The translations under genes were made by a program, and so were the position numbers. From positions 124,001 to 188,000 of the forward strand of contig OZ244984.1 in assembly GCA_965223125.1 (NCBI GenBank): DNA of 64,000 bases, read 5' to 3'. The DNA is from Pacificispira sp965223125. Its GTDB lineage: Bacteria > Pseudomonadota > Alphaproteobacteria > UBA8366 > Aestuariispiraceae. Position 1 is the stretch's first letter. Each line of letters opens with the position of its first letter. The notes beneath the pieces are model-generated. The model was not told where the DNA came from. It saw only the letters and a program-made list of their open reading frames with translations, and searched no databases. Positions 41,444 to 51,465 of the stretch are shown one piece after another.

Positions 41444-43528
41444 ATGCGCCCGGAAATCCTCTTCCCGCTCTTCGCGTCCCTGAGTAGCCTGAAAGGTGTC
41501 GGGCCACGTATCGCCGCCGTGCTGGAGAAGGCGACGGGGCCGCATGTCGTGGACCTGCTCTGGCATCTGCCGCGCGAGGTCGTGGACCGCCGCGACCGGC
41601 CCACCCTTACCGAGGCCATGCCGGGCAAGATTATCACCGTGAAGGTCAGGGTCGGTGAGCATGACGTACCGAGCGACAAGCGCCGCCCCTATCGCATCCA
41701 TACCTCCGATGCGACAGGATCACTGATTCTCACCTTCTTTCGTGGCGACCGGAAATATCTGGAGCAACTTCTGCCCCCAGGAGAGGAGAGGATCGTTTCT
41801 GGTCGGCTCGACCTCTATAACGGCATCAAGCAGATGGCCCATCCGGATCATGTCCAGCCGTTGGACAAGGCCGATGAAATACCGGAGATCGAACCGATCT
41901 ATCCGCTGACTGCCGGAATCACGCCGAAGGTACTGGCCAAGGCAGTGTCGGGCGCGCTGGCGCGGGCACCGGATTTGCCGGAATGGCTGAATGCGGAGCA
42001 TCGCAAACGTTCCGACTGGCCCGGCTGGCGCGACGCCCTGGCAAGTGCCCATGCGCCAACGGGCAGCGGTGATCTTTCCCCCTTGGCCAAGGCGCGCCAG
42101 CGCCTGGCCTATGACGAGTTGCTTGCCAATCAACTGGCGCTGACTGTCATGCGTCGCCACGCCAAGCGGCAGGGTGGGCAGTCGATCCAGGGTGACGGAC
42201 ATCTGCGTGACGCGGCCCGCAAGGCACTGCCCTACACGCTGACGATGAGCCAGGAAGGCGCACTTGCAGAAATCTTCGCCGATATGGCGGCCCCGACCCG
42301 GATGCTACGCCTGTTGCAAGGCGATGTCGGCAGCGGCAAGACCGTCGTCGCCCTGATGGCGATGCTGAATGCGGTGGAATGCGGTGGTCAGGCGGCGCTG
42401 ATGGCACCGACGGAAATCCTTGCCCGGCAGCACTATGAAACCATAGCGCCGCTGGCAGCGACACTGGGCCTCAAATGCGTCGTACTGACCGGACGCGACA
42501 AGGGGGCGGTAAGGCGGGATATCCTAGCCGCCATCGCCGAGGGGCGTGCGCCAATCGCCATCGGAACCCATGCGCTGTTCCAGGAGGAGGTGAGTTTCCG
42601 CAACCTGACTCTGGCGATCATCGATGAGCAGCATCGCTTCGGCGTCCATCAACGCCTGACGTTAGGCGGAAAGGGCATCCGCACCGACATGCTGGTGATG
42701 ACCGCGACACCGATCCCGCGCACCCTGACCATGACCGCCTATGGCGACCTTGATTCCTCCCGACTGACCGACAAGCCACCGGGGAGGAAGCCGATCAAGA
42801 CGGTGGTTGTCTCGGAAAGCCGGATCGGGGAAGTCGTGGAGGGATTGCGCCGCAAACTGACGGAAGGTGCCAAAATCTATTGGGTCTGCCCGCTGGTCGA
42901 GGAATCGGAAACCAGCGACCTCGCCAATGCCGAGGGACGTTATGCCGATCTCTGCCAGACTTTCGGGGAGGCGCGGCTGTCCCTGGTCCATGGCCGCATG
43001 AAGGGCAAGGAAAAGGATGCCGCCATGACCCGTTTCATCGACGGACCCGCCGATATCCTGGTGGCGACGACGGTGATCGAGGTTGGTGTGAACGTCCCCG
43101 CCGCCTCCGTCATGGTGATCGAACAGGCGGAGCGCTTCGGCCTCGCACAGTTGCATCAGCTACGGGGGCGCATCGGGCGGGGAGAGACCGCCTCGACCTG
43201 CATCCTGCTGCGCGCCGACCAGATGACCGAAACCGCCCGCGAGCGGCTGCGTACCATGGCGGAGACCGATGACGGTTTCGTCATCGCCGAGAAGGATCTG
43301 GAACTGCGTGGGGCTGGTGAAATCCTCGGCACCAAGCAGAGCGGATTGCCGGAATTCCGACTTGCCGATATCGCGCTGCATGGCGAACTGATGCGGATCG
43401 CCCATGACGATGCCCGTCTGATCCTGGAAACCGACCCGGACCTGACCGGCTCGCGCGGCAAGCATCTCCGCCTGCTGCTCTATCTCTTCGAACGCGACAC
43501 CGCCATTGGGAACCTGAAATCGGGCTGA
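41444..43528 (+). CDS. recG: ATP-dependent DNA helicase RecG
   Basis: 694 aa. Order of parts: an N-terminal LSSLKGVGPRIAAVLE helix-hairpin segment, the wedge OB fold (residues 60-160), then two helicase lobes with Walker A GDVGSGKT, DEQH in IIDEQHRFGVHQ, TATPIPRTLTMTAYG and QLRGRIGRGE. RecG reverses and restarts stalled forks. The length is typical. It is followed by a 122-bp gap holding the CueR-box promoter of the copper ATPase gene. Confidence 0.97.
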   Translation: MRPEILFPLFASLSSLKGVGPRIAAVLEKATGPHVVDLLWHLPREVVDRRDRPTLTEAMPGKIITVKVRVGEHDVPSDKRRPYRIHTSDATGSLILTFFRGDRKYLEQLLPPGEERIVSGRLDLYNGIKQMAHPDHVQPLDKADEIPEIEPIYPLTAGITPKVLAKAVSGALARAPDLPEWLNAEHRKRSDWPGWRDALASAHAPTGSGDLSPLAKARQRLAYDELLANQLALTVMRRHAKRQGGQSIQGDGHLRDAARKALPYTLTMSQEGALAEIFADMAAPTRMLRLLQGDVGSGKTVVALMAMLNAVECGGQAALMAPTEILARQHYETIAPLAATLGLKCVVLTGRDKGAVRRDILAAIAEGRAPIAIGTHALFQEEVSFRNLTLAIIDEQHRFGVHQRLTLGGKGIRTDMLVMTATPIPRTLTMTAYGDLDSSRLTDKPPGRKPIKTVVVSESRIGEVVEGLRRKLTEGAKIYWVCPLVEESETSDLANAEGRYADLCQTFGEARLSLVHGRMKGKEKDAAMTRFIDGPADILVATTVIEVGVNVPAASVMVIEQAERFGLAQLHQLRGRIGRGETASTCILLRADQMTETARERLRTMAETDDGFVIAEKDLELRGAGEILGTKQSGLPEFRLADIALHGELMRIAHDDARLILETDPDLTGSRGKHLRLLLYLFERDTAIGNLKSG

Positions 43529-43594
43529 ATTCCGCCTCCTACCTCAAATTCCGGGACACCGGAAACTCCCGTGCAGACCTTCGCAAAATCTTCC

Positions 43595-43625
43595 TTGACC
43601 TTCCAGTGACTGGAATCCCCATGTT
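43595..43625 (+). promoter_or_regulatory. CueR/HmrR-type promoter of the copper ATPase gene
   Basis: TTGACC (43595-43600) and CATGTT (43620-43625) are 19 bp apart with the dyad TCCAGTGACTGGA between them. The first 12 bases (TTGACCTTCCAG) match the cueR operon promoter exactly, so the same regulator should act here. Confidence 0.9.
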
Positions 43626-43650
43626 GGGGGCTCACGGAAAGAGGCGGACG

Positions 43651-45839
43651 ATGAGCACACTGGATCTCGATATCGATGGAATGACCTGCGCGAGCTGCGC
43701 CGGACGCGTGGAAAAAGCCCTGAACGCTGTTCGTGGGGTCACTGGGGCACAGGTTAACCTGGCGCTGGAACGGGCTTCCGTGACCGGGACAGCCGCCCCG
43801 ACGGACCTTGTCCTGGCGGTCGAGACGGCTGGATATGCGGCCTGGATCCGCGACGAAGTCGACCCGGAAGTGAGTGCTGCACGGCATCGGGCGGAAGACC
43901 GTCAGGCCTGGCTCTGGCTGATCCTGGCCGCGATCCTGACACTCCCCTTTCTGGTGCAGATGGGGGCGATGACGATTGGTCTGCACTGGATGATGCCTTA
44001 CTGGCTGGAACCGATCCTGGCAGTGCCGGTCGTCTTCGGTGCCGGACTGCGCTTCTTTACCGGTGCGTGGCATGCGCTGCGGACGCGCACGGGAACAATG
44101 GACCTGCTGGTCGCACTTGGCACAGGGGCCGCTTATTTCTTCAGCCTGTGGCTGGTATTGAGCCAGGGTCCGGCCAGCGAAGGACATCTCTATTTCGAGG
44201 CAGCAGCGGTCATCATCACCCTGGTGCTGTTCGGCAAGCGTCTGGAATCCCGTGCCAAACAGGGGACCAGCGCGGCTATCCGCGGCCTGATGGAACTGAA
44301 ACCCGCCAGCGCGCGTCGGGAAAGCGCCATGGGTGACGAGGAAACGGTTCCGATCGGTTCGGTGGCGCTGGGCGATATCCTGCGGGTTCTGCCGGGTGAG
44401 CGGATTCCGGTAGACGGACGGATCGTCGAGGGTGAGTCCAGCATCGACGAATCCCTGATTACCGGGGAGAGCGTACCGGTATCGAAAAACGTCGGTGATC
44501 CTGTAGTCGGTGGTGCGATCAATGGCGATGGCGTATTGCGTCTGGAGGCGACGGCCATCGGCAAGGATTCGACGCTCGCGCGCATTGTCCGGTTGGTAGA
44601 GCGTGCCCAGGGCGGCAAGGCACCGGTGCAGAAACTGGTGGACCGGGTCAGCGCGATCTTCGTCCCCATCGTGCTGGGCATCGCAGTCCTGACCTTCATC
44701 GGCTGGATGGTTTCCGGCGGTGGTCTGGAAACATCCCTGATCGCAGCGGTATCGGTGCTGGTCATCGCCTGCCCCTGTGCATTGGGCCTTGCCACGCCGA
44801 CAGCCATCGTCGCGGGAACCGGTGCGGCGGCAAAAGCAGGAATCCTGATCAAGGATGTCGAGGCGATGGAACGGGCCGCGCGCATTGACCGGGTCCTGTT
44901 CGACAAGACTGGCACTCTGACCGAAGGACATCCGAAACTGGTCCATGGCCGTGCCGTGCCGGGTGAGGATGTGGAGCAAGCCTTTCGACTGGCGCTGGCC
45001 CTTCAGCGCAGCAGCGACCATCCTCTGGCAGGTGCTTTCCGTGCCGCCAGCGAGGATGCCACCGATGCCCTGCCGCATCCGGAAACTTTCCGCAATCATC
45101 CGGGTGAGGGTATTTCCGGCAGGATAGACGGACGCACCCTGTTACTCGGCAACCGCGCCCTGCTTACCCGCAACAAAATTGACCTGCCGGAGGATATAGA
45201 AAGCGATGCGGCGGCGGCGGAGCGGGAGGGTGCAACCACCGTATTCCTTGCGCAGGACGGACAGCTTGTCGCCTGGTTCGGCCTGATCGACACACCCCGC
45301 CCGGAAGCCGCAGGCACCGTTCGCCTGTTGCAGGATCGTGGTATCGGTGTCGGCCTATTGTCGGGCGACAGTCAGGCCGTGGCGGACCGGGTCGCCGCCA
45401 TGATCGGTATCACCGATGTCACAGCAGGCGTGAAGCCCGACAAAAAGGTGGATGCAGTGCGCGCGCATCAGGCCGAGGGACAGCGGGTCGCCATGGTCGG
45501 GGATGGGGCATCAACGACGCCCCGGCTCTGGTTCAGGCCGATCTGGGCATCGCCATGGGCAGTGGCACCGACATCGCGCTCGACGCCGCCCCCATGACCT
45601 TGATGCGTGCCGACCTGACCCTCGTTCCTGCGGCACTGGACATCTGTCGCCGCACGGTGGCGAAGATCCGACAGAACCTGTTCTGGGCCTTCGTCTATAA
45701 CGTGATCGGCATTCCGCTGGCAGCACTCGGCTATCTCAGCCCCGCCGTCGCGGGTGCCGCCATGGCGATGAGTTCGGTCAGTGTGGTCGCAAGCTCCCTG
45801 CTGCTCCGCCGCTGGCGACCGGCGCGAGTTAAGGCCTAA
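43651..45839 (+). pseudogene. copA: Copper-exporting P-type ATPase, frameshifted
   Basis: From the ATG at 43651 (preceded by GAGGCGG) the frame encodes a one-HMA-domain copper ATPase: GMTCASC metal site, LITGESVPVSK, the CPC channel motif in VIACPCALGLATPTA, FDKTGTLTEG with the phosphorylated Asp, and SSDHPLAGAF. At 45505-45508 the hinge GDG(I)NDAP is broken: GATGGGGCATCAAC has two bases more than GAT-GGC-ATC-AAC needs. The frame then runs on to a false end at 45597. The rest (MGSGTDIALDAAP, two last helices) is read in the +2 frame to 45839. It would export Cu(I) under CueR. Either a sequencing slip in a G run or a real mutation; real loss would make cells copper-sensitive. Confidence 0.85.
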
Positions 45840-46234
45840 AGCGCCGGAATGGTCAGGATCAGCCCATAGATTGCACTGAGGGCCAGACAGGAAATTGTGG
45901 CGACGGTAGACACGAACCGGCCCAGCATCAGCGGCTTGCTGGCCAGTTCCGCCCGCAGACTGAGGGCATGGAGGATGCGCGCGGCGATCAGCACGATCCC
46001 GACGGCATGCAGGAAATAGACCGACCCGGCGGAGCGTTCGATCAGCAGCATCAGAATCAGGATCATCGGCACCCATTCGATGAAATTGCCGAAGACCCGG
46101 ATGCGCGTGTGCAGATCAGGATTGCCACCATCGCCCAGCGCGACCTTCGCTCTGCCCCGAAGCGCCGCGATGCGAAGGGCGAGAACCACCATCAGGAGGG
46201 CGAGCAGGCTGGCATAGAAAAGCGTTATCATCAT
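45836..46234 (-). CDS. MAPEG family membrane protein
   Basis: 132 aa with four membrane segments. LRIAALRGRAKVALGDGGNPDLHTRIRVFGNFIEWVP is typical of the YecN/MAPEG group (membrane proteins in eicosanoid and glutathione metabolism): the R-x-x-x-N-x-x-E core is visible in IRVFGNFIE. Bacterial members are of unknown role, and some are glutathione transferases. It follows the TetR gene by seven bases, and its stop overlaps the end of the convergent copper ATPase gene. Confidence 0.85.
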   Translation of the reverse strand: MMITLFYASLLALLMVVLALRIAALRGRAKVALGDGGNPDLHTRIRVFGNFIEWVPMILILMLLIERSAGSVYFLHAVGIVLIAARILHALSLRAELASKPLMLGRFVSTVATISCLALSAIYGLILTIPAL

Positions 46235-46241
46235 ATCTCTC

Positions 46242-46883
46242 CTACGATGGCCGTGCGGTCCTGGATCGGATCAGATCGTTGAATTCGCGGATTTCCTGAT
46301 CGCTGGCGCTTTGCCCGGTGAAGCCGATAATGTAGTCGCGGCTGTAGGACAGTCTCTCCTCCAGCGTTTCGCCGATCTCCAGCGCGTAATATCCGATCTG
46401 CATGTAATAGAGGATGCGGGCGCGGGTAAAGGCCTCGTCGCGGTCATATCCGTGTCGTCGGAACATCCCGATCAGGGCATTCAGGCGCATGCCGTCCGCC
46501 TCGTCAACAATGCTGCGGATTGCCAGGTCACGCCGGGACCACTCCCGGATCGCGAAATCCAGTTGCGGATCGAACCGGGCCGGATCCAGGAAAGCGGCGA
46601 ATACATTCAGCACTGCCTCGGCGATGGACCGGGACTGCCGTTCTGCTCCTTCCAGAATGGCTTTCGTATTGCGCGCCGACCAGACCTCCAGCATCGCATC
46701 CAGCAAGTCCTTCCGGCTATTGAAATACCAGTAGAAACTGGAACGCGACACATCCAGCCTGCGCGCGAGAGGCTGGATCTTCACCTGCTCCACCCCATCC
46801 GAGACCAGCACCTCCATTGCGAGATCGAGCCAGTCCTGACGCGTTGCCTTTGTATGGGCGAGTGAGACCGGATCGCCGCTCAC
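46242..46883 (-). CDS. TetR/AcrR-family regulator
   Basis: 213 aa. Residues about 13-60 form the TetR DNA-binding domain (WLDLAMEVLVSDGVEQVKI, then PLARRLDVSRSSFYWYFNSRKDLL). The ligand-binding domain that follows is not diagnostic. Its start overlaps the stop of the upstream dehydrogenase-like gene by four bases, and the MAPEG gene follows directly, so it probably regulates this three-gene transcript. The inducer is unknown. Confidence 0.9.
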   Translation of the reverse strand: MSGDPVSLAHTKATRQDWLDLAMEVLVSDGVEQVKIQPLARRLDVSRSSFYWYFNSRKDLLDAMLEVWSARNTKAILEGAERQSRSIAEAVLNVFAAFLDPARFDPQLDFAIREWSRRDLAIRSIVDEADGMRLNALIGMFRRHGYDRDEAFTRARILYYMQIGYYALEIGETLEERLSYSRDYIIGFTGQSASDQEIREFNDLIRSRTARPS

Positions 46884-49294
46884 AGCCGCATCTGCCGTCC
46901 TTCGGGATCGTAAGGTGAGGCGGCAACCACTGCCGCCGGGCGCTCCACGCCCACCACATGAACCGACAGGGCCGTACCCGGATCAGTGCAGTCGACATTC
47001 ACCAGTGCCATGGCAAGACTCTGCCCGACCGTATGCCCGTATCCGCCGGATGTGATAAAACCCACCCGCCTGCCGTCCCGCCAGACCGGCTCGTATCCCG
47101 ACGCATCGGCATCCGGGTTGTCGATGGCGAGGGTGACGAGACGGGTCGCAGCCCCACCCGCATCCCGTTCCGCCAGCGCCGCCGCGCGACCGATGAAATC
47201 TGGCTTCTGCCAGTCGATCCAGCGGTCCATGCCGGTCTGGCTGGCAGTATAGCCCTGGGTGAATTCTTTCGACCAGATACCGAAGCTCTTTTCCAACCGC
47301 AGCGAGTTCAGGGCGTAGAAACCGACCTCCCGCATGTCGAACTCCGCACCGGCCCGCAGCAGCATCTCACGCAGCGCGGCATGCTCGACGGCGGGGACGT
47401 TGATTTCATAGCCAAGCTCGCCACAAACGGACAGGCGCGCGACTTTTGCCCGGATCAGGCCGAGATCGAGGGTCGTACAGCCCATGAAGGGCAAGGCGGC
47501 ATGAGAGATGTCCTGATGCGTAAGCCCTTCCAGAACCTTGCGGGAATTCGGGCCGGACAACGAGAATCCGACCATCGCATCGGAGATATCGCGCACCCCG
47601 ACATCGGCATCCAGATGGTCCTGAAACCAGCGCATGTGCCAGGCGCGCAGATAGTAGGACCCCATGATCCACCAGGTTCCGTCACCCCAGTTGAAGACAG
47701 TCAGGTCCCCCTTCATCCGCCCTTCCGGTGAGAGCATCGGGGCGAGGCGTGCGCGGCCCTGCTTCGGCAGGCGGCTCGCCATGATCCGGTCCAGCCAGGC
47801 TTCCGCGCCTTGCCCAGTCACCTCGAACCGGGAGAATCCCGATATGTCGAGAAGCCCCACAGCCTCGCGCACTGCCTTGCATTCCTCCGCCACGATGGGG
47901 AAGGCATTGGAGCGTTTCAGGGTCGGCGTCTCGGCAAAGCCCGGCGGGCCGAACATCAGCGGCACTTCCAGGCCCCAGCTACAGCCCCAGATCGCGCCCG
48001 CCGCCGTCATCGCATCATAAGCAGGTGCTTTCTTCAGCGGTCGCCCGGCGGGAAGTTGTTCGTTGGGATAGGTCATCACGAAGCGGCGGGAATAGAACTG
48101 GCCCGTCGTCTGCTTGATATATTCCCGGTTCGAGGCGAAGGAACCGTAGCGAGCGATATCCATCGGCCAGGAATCGGCCTCCGGCTCACCATGGATCATC
48201 CATTCTGCTAGCGATTTGCCGACGCCGCCGCCCTGCAGGAAGCCCGCCATGACACCGCAGGCGAGCCAGTAATTCCGCTTGCCCGGGACCGGCCCGACCA
48301 GCGGATTGCCATCGGGAGAGAAGGTGAAGGCCCCGTTCACCCAGCGCTTCACCCCCACTTCCTGCAAACAGGGATAGCGCTTGAAGCCCATCGTCAATTC
48401 ATTCTCGATCCGGTCGAAATCCTCCTGGATCAATTCGAATCCATAATCCCAGGGCGCGCCGTCCATGTTCCAATGCTTGTGCTGGACCTCATAGATTCCC
48501 AGCAGCACCCCCTTCTGGTCCTGACGCAGATAGGTGAAGCCTTCCAGATCAACCGTCATCGGCACTTCGAAATCCAGCGCCGCCACCTCCGGGATATCGT
48601 CCGTCACCAGATAATGATGCTCCAGCGGGGAAAGCGGCAGGTCCAGACCGACCATGCGCCCGACCTGCTTTGCCCAGAGACCTGCGGCATTCACCACATG
48701 CTCGGTATGGATCGTCCCCTTCTCGGTCACGACATCCCAGGTTCCATCCGGGCGCTGGTTCAATTCCTCAACCTTGTTGTGTTCGATCACCTGCGCGCCG
48801 CGCATCTTCGCCGCCTTGGCATAGGCATGCACTGTCCCGGTCGTATCGATATACCCCTCCCGGTCGGCCCAGAGACCGCCGATCACGCCCTCGACATCCA
48901 TGATCGGACAGCACGCCTTGATCTCCTCCGGCGTCATCAGATGGCAATCCTCAATACCGATGGTCTGGAAGATGCGATAGGCCGATTGCAGCCATTCCCA
49001 GCGTGCGGGCGCGGATGCCACGGTGATCCCGCCGGTCATGTGCAGGCCAATATCCTGCCCGCTTTCCTTCTCGATCTCCGCCAGCAGGTCGATGGTATAG
49101 GCCTGCAGCGCCGCCATGTTCGGATCGGCATTCAGCGCATGGATGCCCCCCGCCGCATGCCAGGACGATCCCGCCGTCAGCACCGACCGCTCGACCAGCG
49201 CCACATCGGTCCAGCCGAACTTGGCCAGATGATAGAGAACCGACGCCCCGACGACCCCGCCACCAATCACCACAACCCGATACTGCGACTTCAT
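46880..49294 (-). CDS. FAD-dependent dehydrogenase with GcvT domain (sarcosine/dimethylglycine type)
   Basis: 804 aa from the ATG at 49294, after AAGGA. The N-terminal half is a DAO-type FAD domain starting VVIGGGVVGASVLYHLAKFG, with SSWHAAGGIHAL for covalent or tight FAD binding. The C-terminal 400 residues are the GcvT aminomethyltransferase-like folate domain (FSRFEVTGQGAEAWLDRIMA, and GELGYEINVP). This fusion is that of dimethylglycine and sarcosine dehydrogenases, which pass one-carbon units to tetrahydrofolate. The exact substrate is not fixed by the sequence. It is first in a transcript with TetR and MAPEG genes. Confidence 0.88.
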   Translation of the reverse strand: MKSQYRVVVIGGGVVGASVLYHLAKFGWTDVALVERSVLTAGSSWHAAGGIHALNADPNMAALQAYTIDLLAEIEKESGQDIGLHMTGGITVASAPARWEWLQSAYRIFQTIGIEDCHLMTPEEIKACCPIMDVEGVIGGLWADREGYIDTTGTVHAYAKAAKMRGAQVIEHNKVEELNQRPDGTWDVVTEKGTIHTEHVVNAAGLWAKQVGRMVGLDLPLSPLEHHYLVTDDIPEVAALDFEVPMTVDLEGFTYLRQDQKGVLLGIYEVQHKHWNMDGAPWDYGFELIQEDFDRIENELTMGFKRYPCLQEVGVKRWVNGAFTFSPDGNPLVGPVPGKRNYWLACGVMAGFLQGGGVGKSLAEWMIHGEPEADSWPMDIARYGSFASNREYIKQTTGQFYSRRFVMTYPNEQLPAGRPLKKAPAYDAMTAAGAIWGCSWGLEVPLMFGPPGFAETPTLKRSNAFPIVAEECKAVREAVGLLDISGFSRFEVTGQGAEAWLDRIMASRLPKQGRARLAPMLSPEGRMKGDLTVFNWGDGTWWIMGSYYLRAWHMRWFQDHLDADVGVRDISDAMVGFSLSGPNSRKVLEGLTHQDISHAALPFMGCTTLDLGLIRAKVARLSVCGELGYEINVPAVEHAALREMLLRAGAEFDMREVGFYALNSLRLEKSFGIWSKEFTQGYTASQTGMDRWIDWQKPDFIGRAAALAERDAGGAATRLVTLAIDNPDADASGYEPVWRDGRRVGFITSGGYGHTVGQSLAMALVNVDCTDPGTALSVHVVGVERPAAVVAASPYDPEGRQMRL

Positions 49295-49489
49295 GCGCCC
49301 CATCCTTTCGCTATCCGAAATTACCACAAACGGAACACTAGGATGGCGCGATGATACCGTCTAGACATTTATGTACAGAGATTGAATCCAGGCTTAGCTC
49401 TGCTGGCCCTGAGGGTCAGGAAAACACCCTTGTTCACCCGTCCCGAATGGGCACACTTTCCCGCAACACTACTGACGGAGACGCACCAG

Positions 49490-50122
49490 ATGGATGGCCA
49501 GATGGATGGACTAACGCTGTATGACTGCCTTGAAAGCGGCAACGGGCATAAGGTGCGCCTGTTGCTGAGTCTGCTGAACATCGATTATCGGCTGGTGCTG
49601 AAAGATATTCACAAAGGCGAAACCCGGCGCGATGACTTCCTGGCGCTGAACCCGATCGGGCGCATCCCCGCCTTGCAGATCGCCGATGGGCGGGTCCTGG
49701 CCGAATCCAATGCCATCCTGTGCTATCTGGCCGAAGGCACCCCCTATCTGCCCGAAGACAGGTTCGAACGGGCACGAGTCCTGAGCTGGCTGTTCTTCGA
49801 GCAATACGAGCACGAACCGACCATCGCCGTCGCCCGTTTCTGGATGCATCATCTGGAAATGACGTCGGAGCGTCTGGCACAGCTTGAAGAAAAGCGCGCC
49901 AAGGGTCGGAAAGCACTGGAATTGATGGATAAAACCTTGTCTCTGTCAGACTGGATGGTCGGCGACGAACCGACAATCGCGGATATCGCCCTCTATTCCT
50001 ATACCAGCGTGGCGCAGGAAGGTGGCTTTGACCTCTCCCCCTACACGGCGCTCACCCTGTGGCTCGACCGTATCGCGGCCCTGCCCGGCTTCATCCCGAT
50101 GGTGCCCTTCGAAGACTTGTGA
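49490..50122 (+). CDS. Glutathione S-transferase family protein
   Basis: 210 aa from the ATG at 49490 with GGAG nine bases upstream. The N-terminal thioredoxin-like domain reads LTLYDCLESGNGHKVRLLLS and has the NPIGRIPALQIADGRVLAES segment for glutathione binding, with Pro and Glu-Ser in place. The C-terminal helices follow (VLSWLFFEQYEHEPTIAVAR, and FMVGDEP-like WMVGDEPTIADIALYSY). It may conjugate glutathione or act as a thiol transferase. It ends 27 bp from the convergent MDR oxidoreductase gene. Confidence 0.88.
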   Translation: MDGQMDGLTLYDCLESGNGHKVRLLLSLLNIDYRLVLKDIHKGETRRDDFLALNPIGRIPALQIADGRVLAESNAILCYLAEGTPYLPEDRFERARVLSWLFFEQYEHEPTIAVARFWMHHLEMTSERLAQLEEKRAKGRKALELMDKTLSLSDWMVGDEPTIADIALYSYTSVAQEGGFDLSPYTALTLWLDRIAALPGFIPMVPFEDL

Positions 50123-50149
50123 GGCGGCAGTCCCAGCGCTTGCCGTCCG

Positions 50150-51157
50150 TCAGACCCGAACCACCTGCTTGCCGAAATTCTTCGAGGTAAGCAGATTCAG
50201 GAAAGCCTGGGGCATCTGTTCCAGACCATCCAGGATATCGGTGCGGAACCGCAGCCTGTCCGTCGCCGCCCATTCCGCCAGTTGCTGGCGCGCCGCCGCA
50301 TACAGGTCCTGGTGGTCGAAGATCAGAAATCCCTGCATCCGCGCACGGGCAACAAGAATCTTCCGCAGGAACCGCTCTCCCATATCCGGCTGGTCGAACT
50401 GCCCGGCCAGGCTGATCGTTCCGCAGATGATGATCCGCGCATTGAGCGCCAGAGTGTGCATCACCGCATCATGGGTCGGACCTGCCGTATTGTCGAAAAA
50501 GACATCGATGCCCTTGGGACAGGCCGCCGCCACCGCCGCCTTCAGATCTGGCGCGGTGCGGTAATTGATCCCGGCATCGAAACCGAGGTCCCGGCACCAG
50601 TCCAGCTTTTCCGTGCTGCTGGCCACCGCCACAGCCCGCGCACCCCGGATCTTCGCAATCTGACCAACGACCTGACCCACAGCACCCGATGCGGCGGAAA
50701 CCAGCACGGTCTCCCCTTCCTGCACGTTTCCAATCGTATCCAGCGCGATCAATGCGGTCAGACCCGGCATGCCGAGATAGCTCAGCCAGGCATGCTCCGG
50801 CCCCAGTGTGGAATCGACCCGCGTCAACCCGTCGCCCGGCACAGCAGCATAGTCGCGCCAGCCGAACTGGATCGTTTCGAACAGATCACCCGGCTTCCAG
50901 TCTGGATGGCGGCTTTCCACCACCTCCGCCACCGCACCGCCCTGCATCGCCTCGCCCGGCTTGACCCCTCCCGCATAATTCGCCTGAGCAGAAATCCGTC
51001 CGCGCATATAGGGATCGACCGACAGCCAGCGCGATTTCCCCAGAACCTGCCCCTCCGCCAGAGTTGGAATCGCGTGTTCTTCCAGCCGGAATGTCTCCAG
51101 ACCTGGCATGCCATCGGGATGCGCGGCCAGCACCCAGGTCCTGTTGCTATCGGTCAC
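50150..51157 (-). CDS. NADP-dependent MDR oxidoreductase (CurA / PTGR type)
   Basis: 335 aa, GTG start with GGAGGG eight bases upstream. It is a zinc-free medium-chain reductase: SVDPYMRGRISAQANY, GMPGLTALIALDTIG, VLVSAASGAVGQVVGQIAK for NADP binding, and GIDVFFDNTAGPTHDAVMHTL. The family includes CurA and leukotriene B4 12-hydroxydehydrogenase, which reduce double bonds of enones. The physiological substrate is unknown. A DUF1192 gene lies upstream on the same strand with a 25-bp gap. Confidence 0.9.
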   Translation of the reverse strand: MTDSNRTWVLAAHPDGMPGLETFRLEEHAIPTLAEGQVLGKSRWLSVDPYMRGRISAQANYAGGVKPGEAMQGGAVAEVVESRHPDWKPGDLFETIQFGWRDYAAVPGDGLTRVDSTLGPEHAWLSYLGMPGLTALIALDTIGNVQEGETVLVSAASGAVGQVVGQIAKIRGARAVAVASSTEKLDWCRDLGFDAGINYRTAPDLKAAVAAACPKGIDVFFDNTAGPTHDAVMHTLALNARIIICGTISLAGQFDQPDMGERFLRKILVARARMQGFLIFDHQDLYAAARQQLAEWAATDRLRFRTDILDGLEQMPQAFLNLLTSKNFGKQVVRV

Positions 51158-51182
51158 TGTATTTTCCCTCCATGGGATCGGT

Positions 51183-51365
51183 TCAGAACTTGAAGACGCT
51201 TTCGGCTGCGCCCCGCGCCTGCTGTTTCTTTTCTATCTTGGCCTGGACGCGGGCGATCTCGGCCTCCAGTTCGGCGATATAGTCGCCCAGAGCCTCGATG
51301 CTCATCATGTCCAGATCCATCGGCTGAATGCCTTTCGGCTTCGGCTTTTCCTCTTCCTCGAACAT
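51183..51365 (-). CDS. DUF1192 family small protein
   Basis: 60 aa from the ATG at 51365, preceded by GGGAGG about ten bases upstream; the longer frame to 51602 is not needed. The pattern is MFEEEEKPKPKGIQPMDLDM, then SIEALGDYIAELEAEIARV and a final ESVFKF. This is the small alphaproteobacterial DUF1192 family, a short coiled-coil protein of unknown function. It sits between the divergent quinone oxidoreductase gene and the MDR reductase gene. Confidence 0.85.
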   Translation of the reverse strand: MFEEEEKPKPKGIQPMDLDMMSIEALGDYIAELEAEIARVQAKIEKKQQARGAAESVFKF

Positions 51366-51465
51366 CGCTTGCAGCCTCCCTTGCGGCACTTCCTTACGCC
51401 TGCCAGTATCAGGGCCATAACCCGTGCCATCAAGCCCCTCCCTCAAGACATGAGGAGCATTCACC

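Noticed and set aside
43480..45099. Long open frame (539 codons) opposite the copper ATPase gene
   Set aside because: Antisense shadow, with no motif and no ribosome site.
45480..45597. Programmed ribosomal frameshift in copA
   Set aside because: The known copA frameshift lies after an early metal-binding domain and gives a short chaperone. Here the slip hits the catalytic hinge and has no obvious slippery heptamer or pseudoknot.
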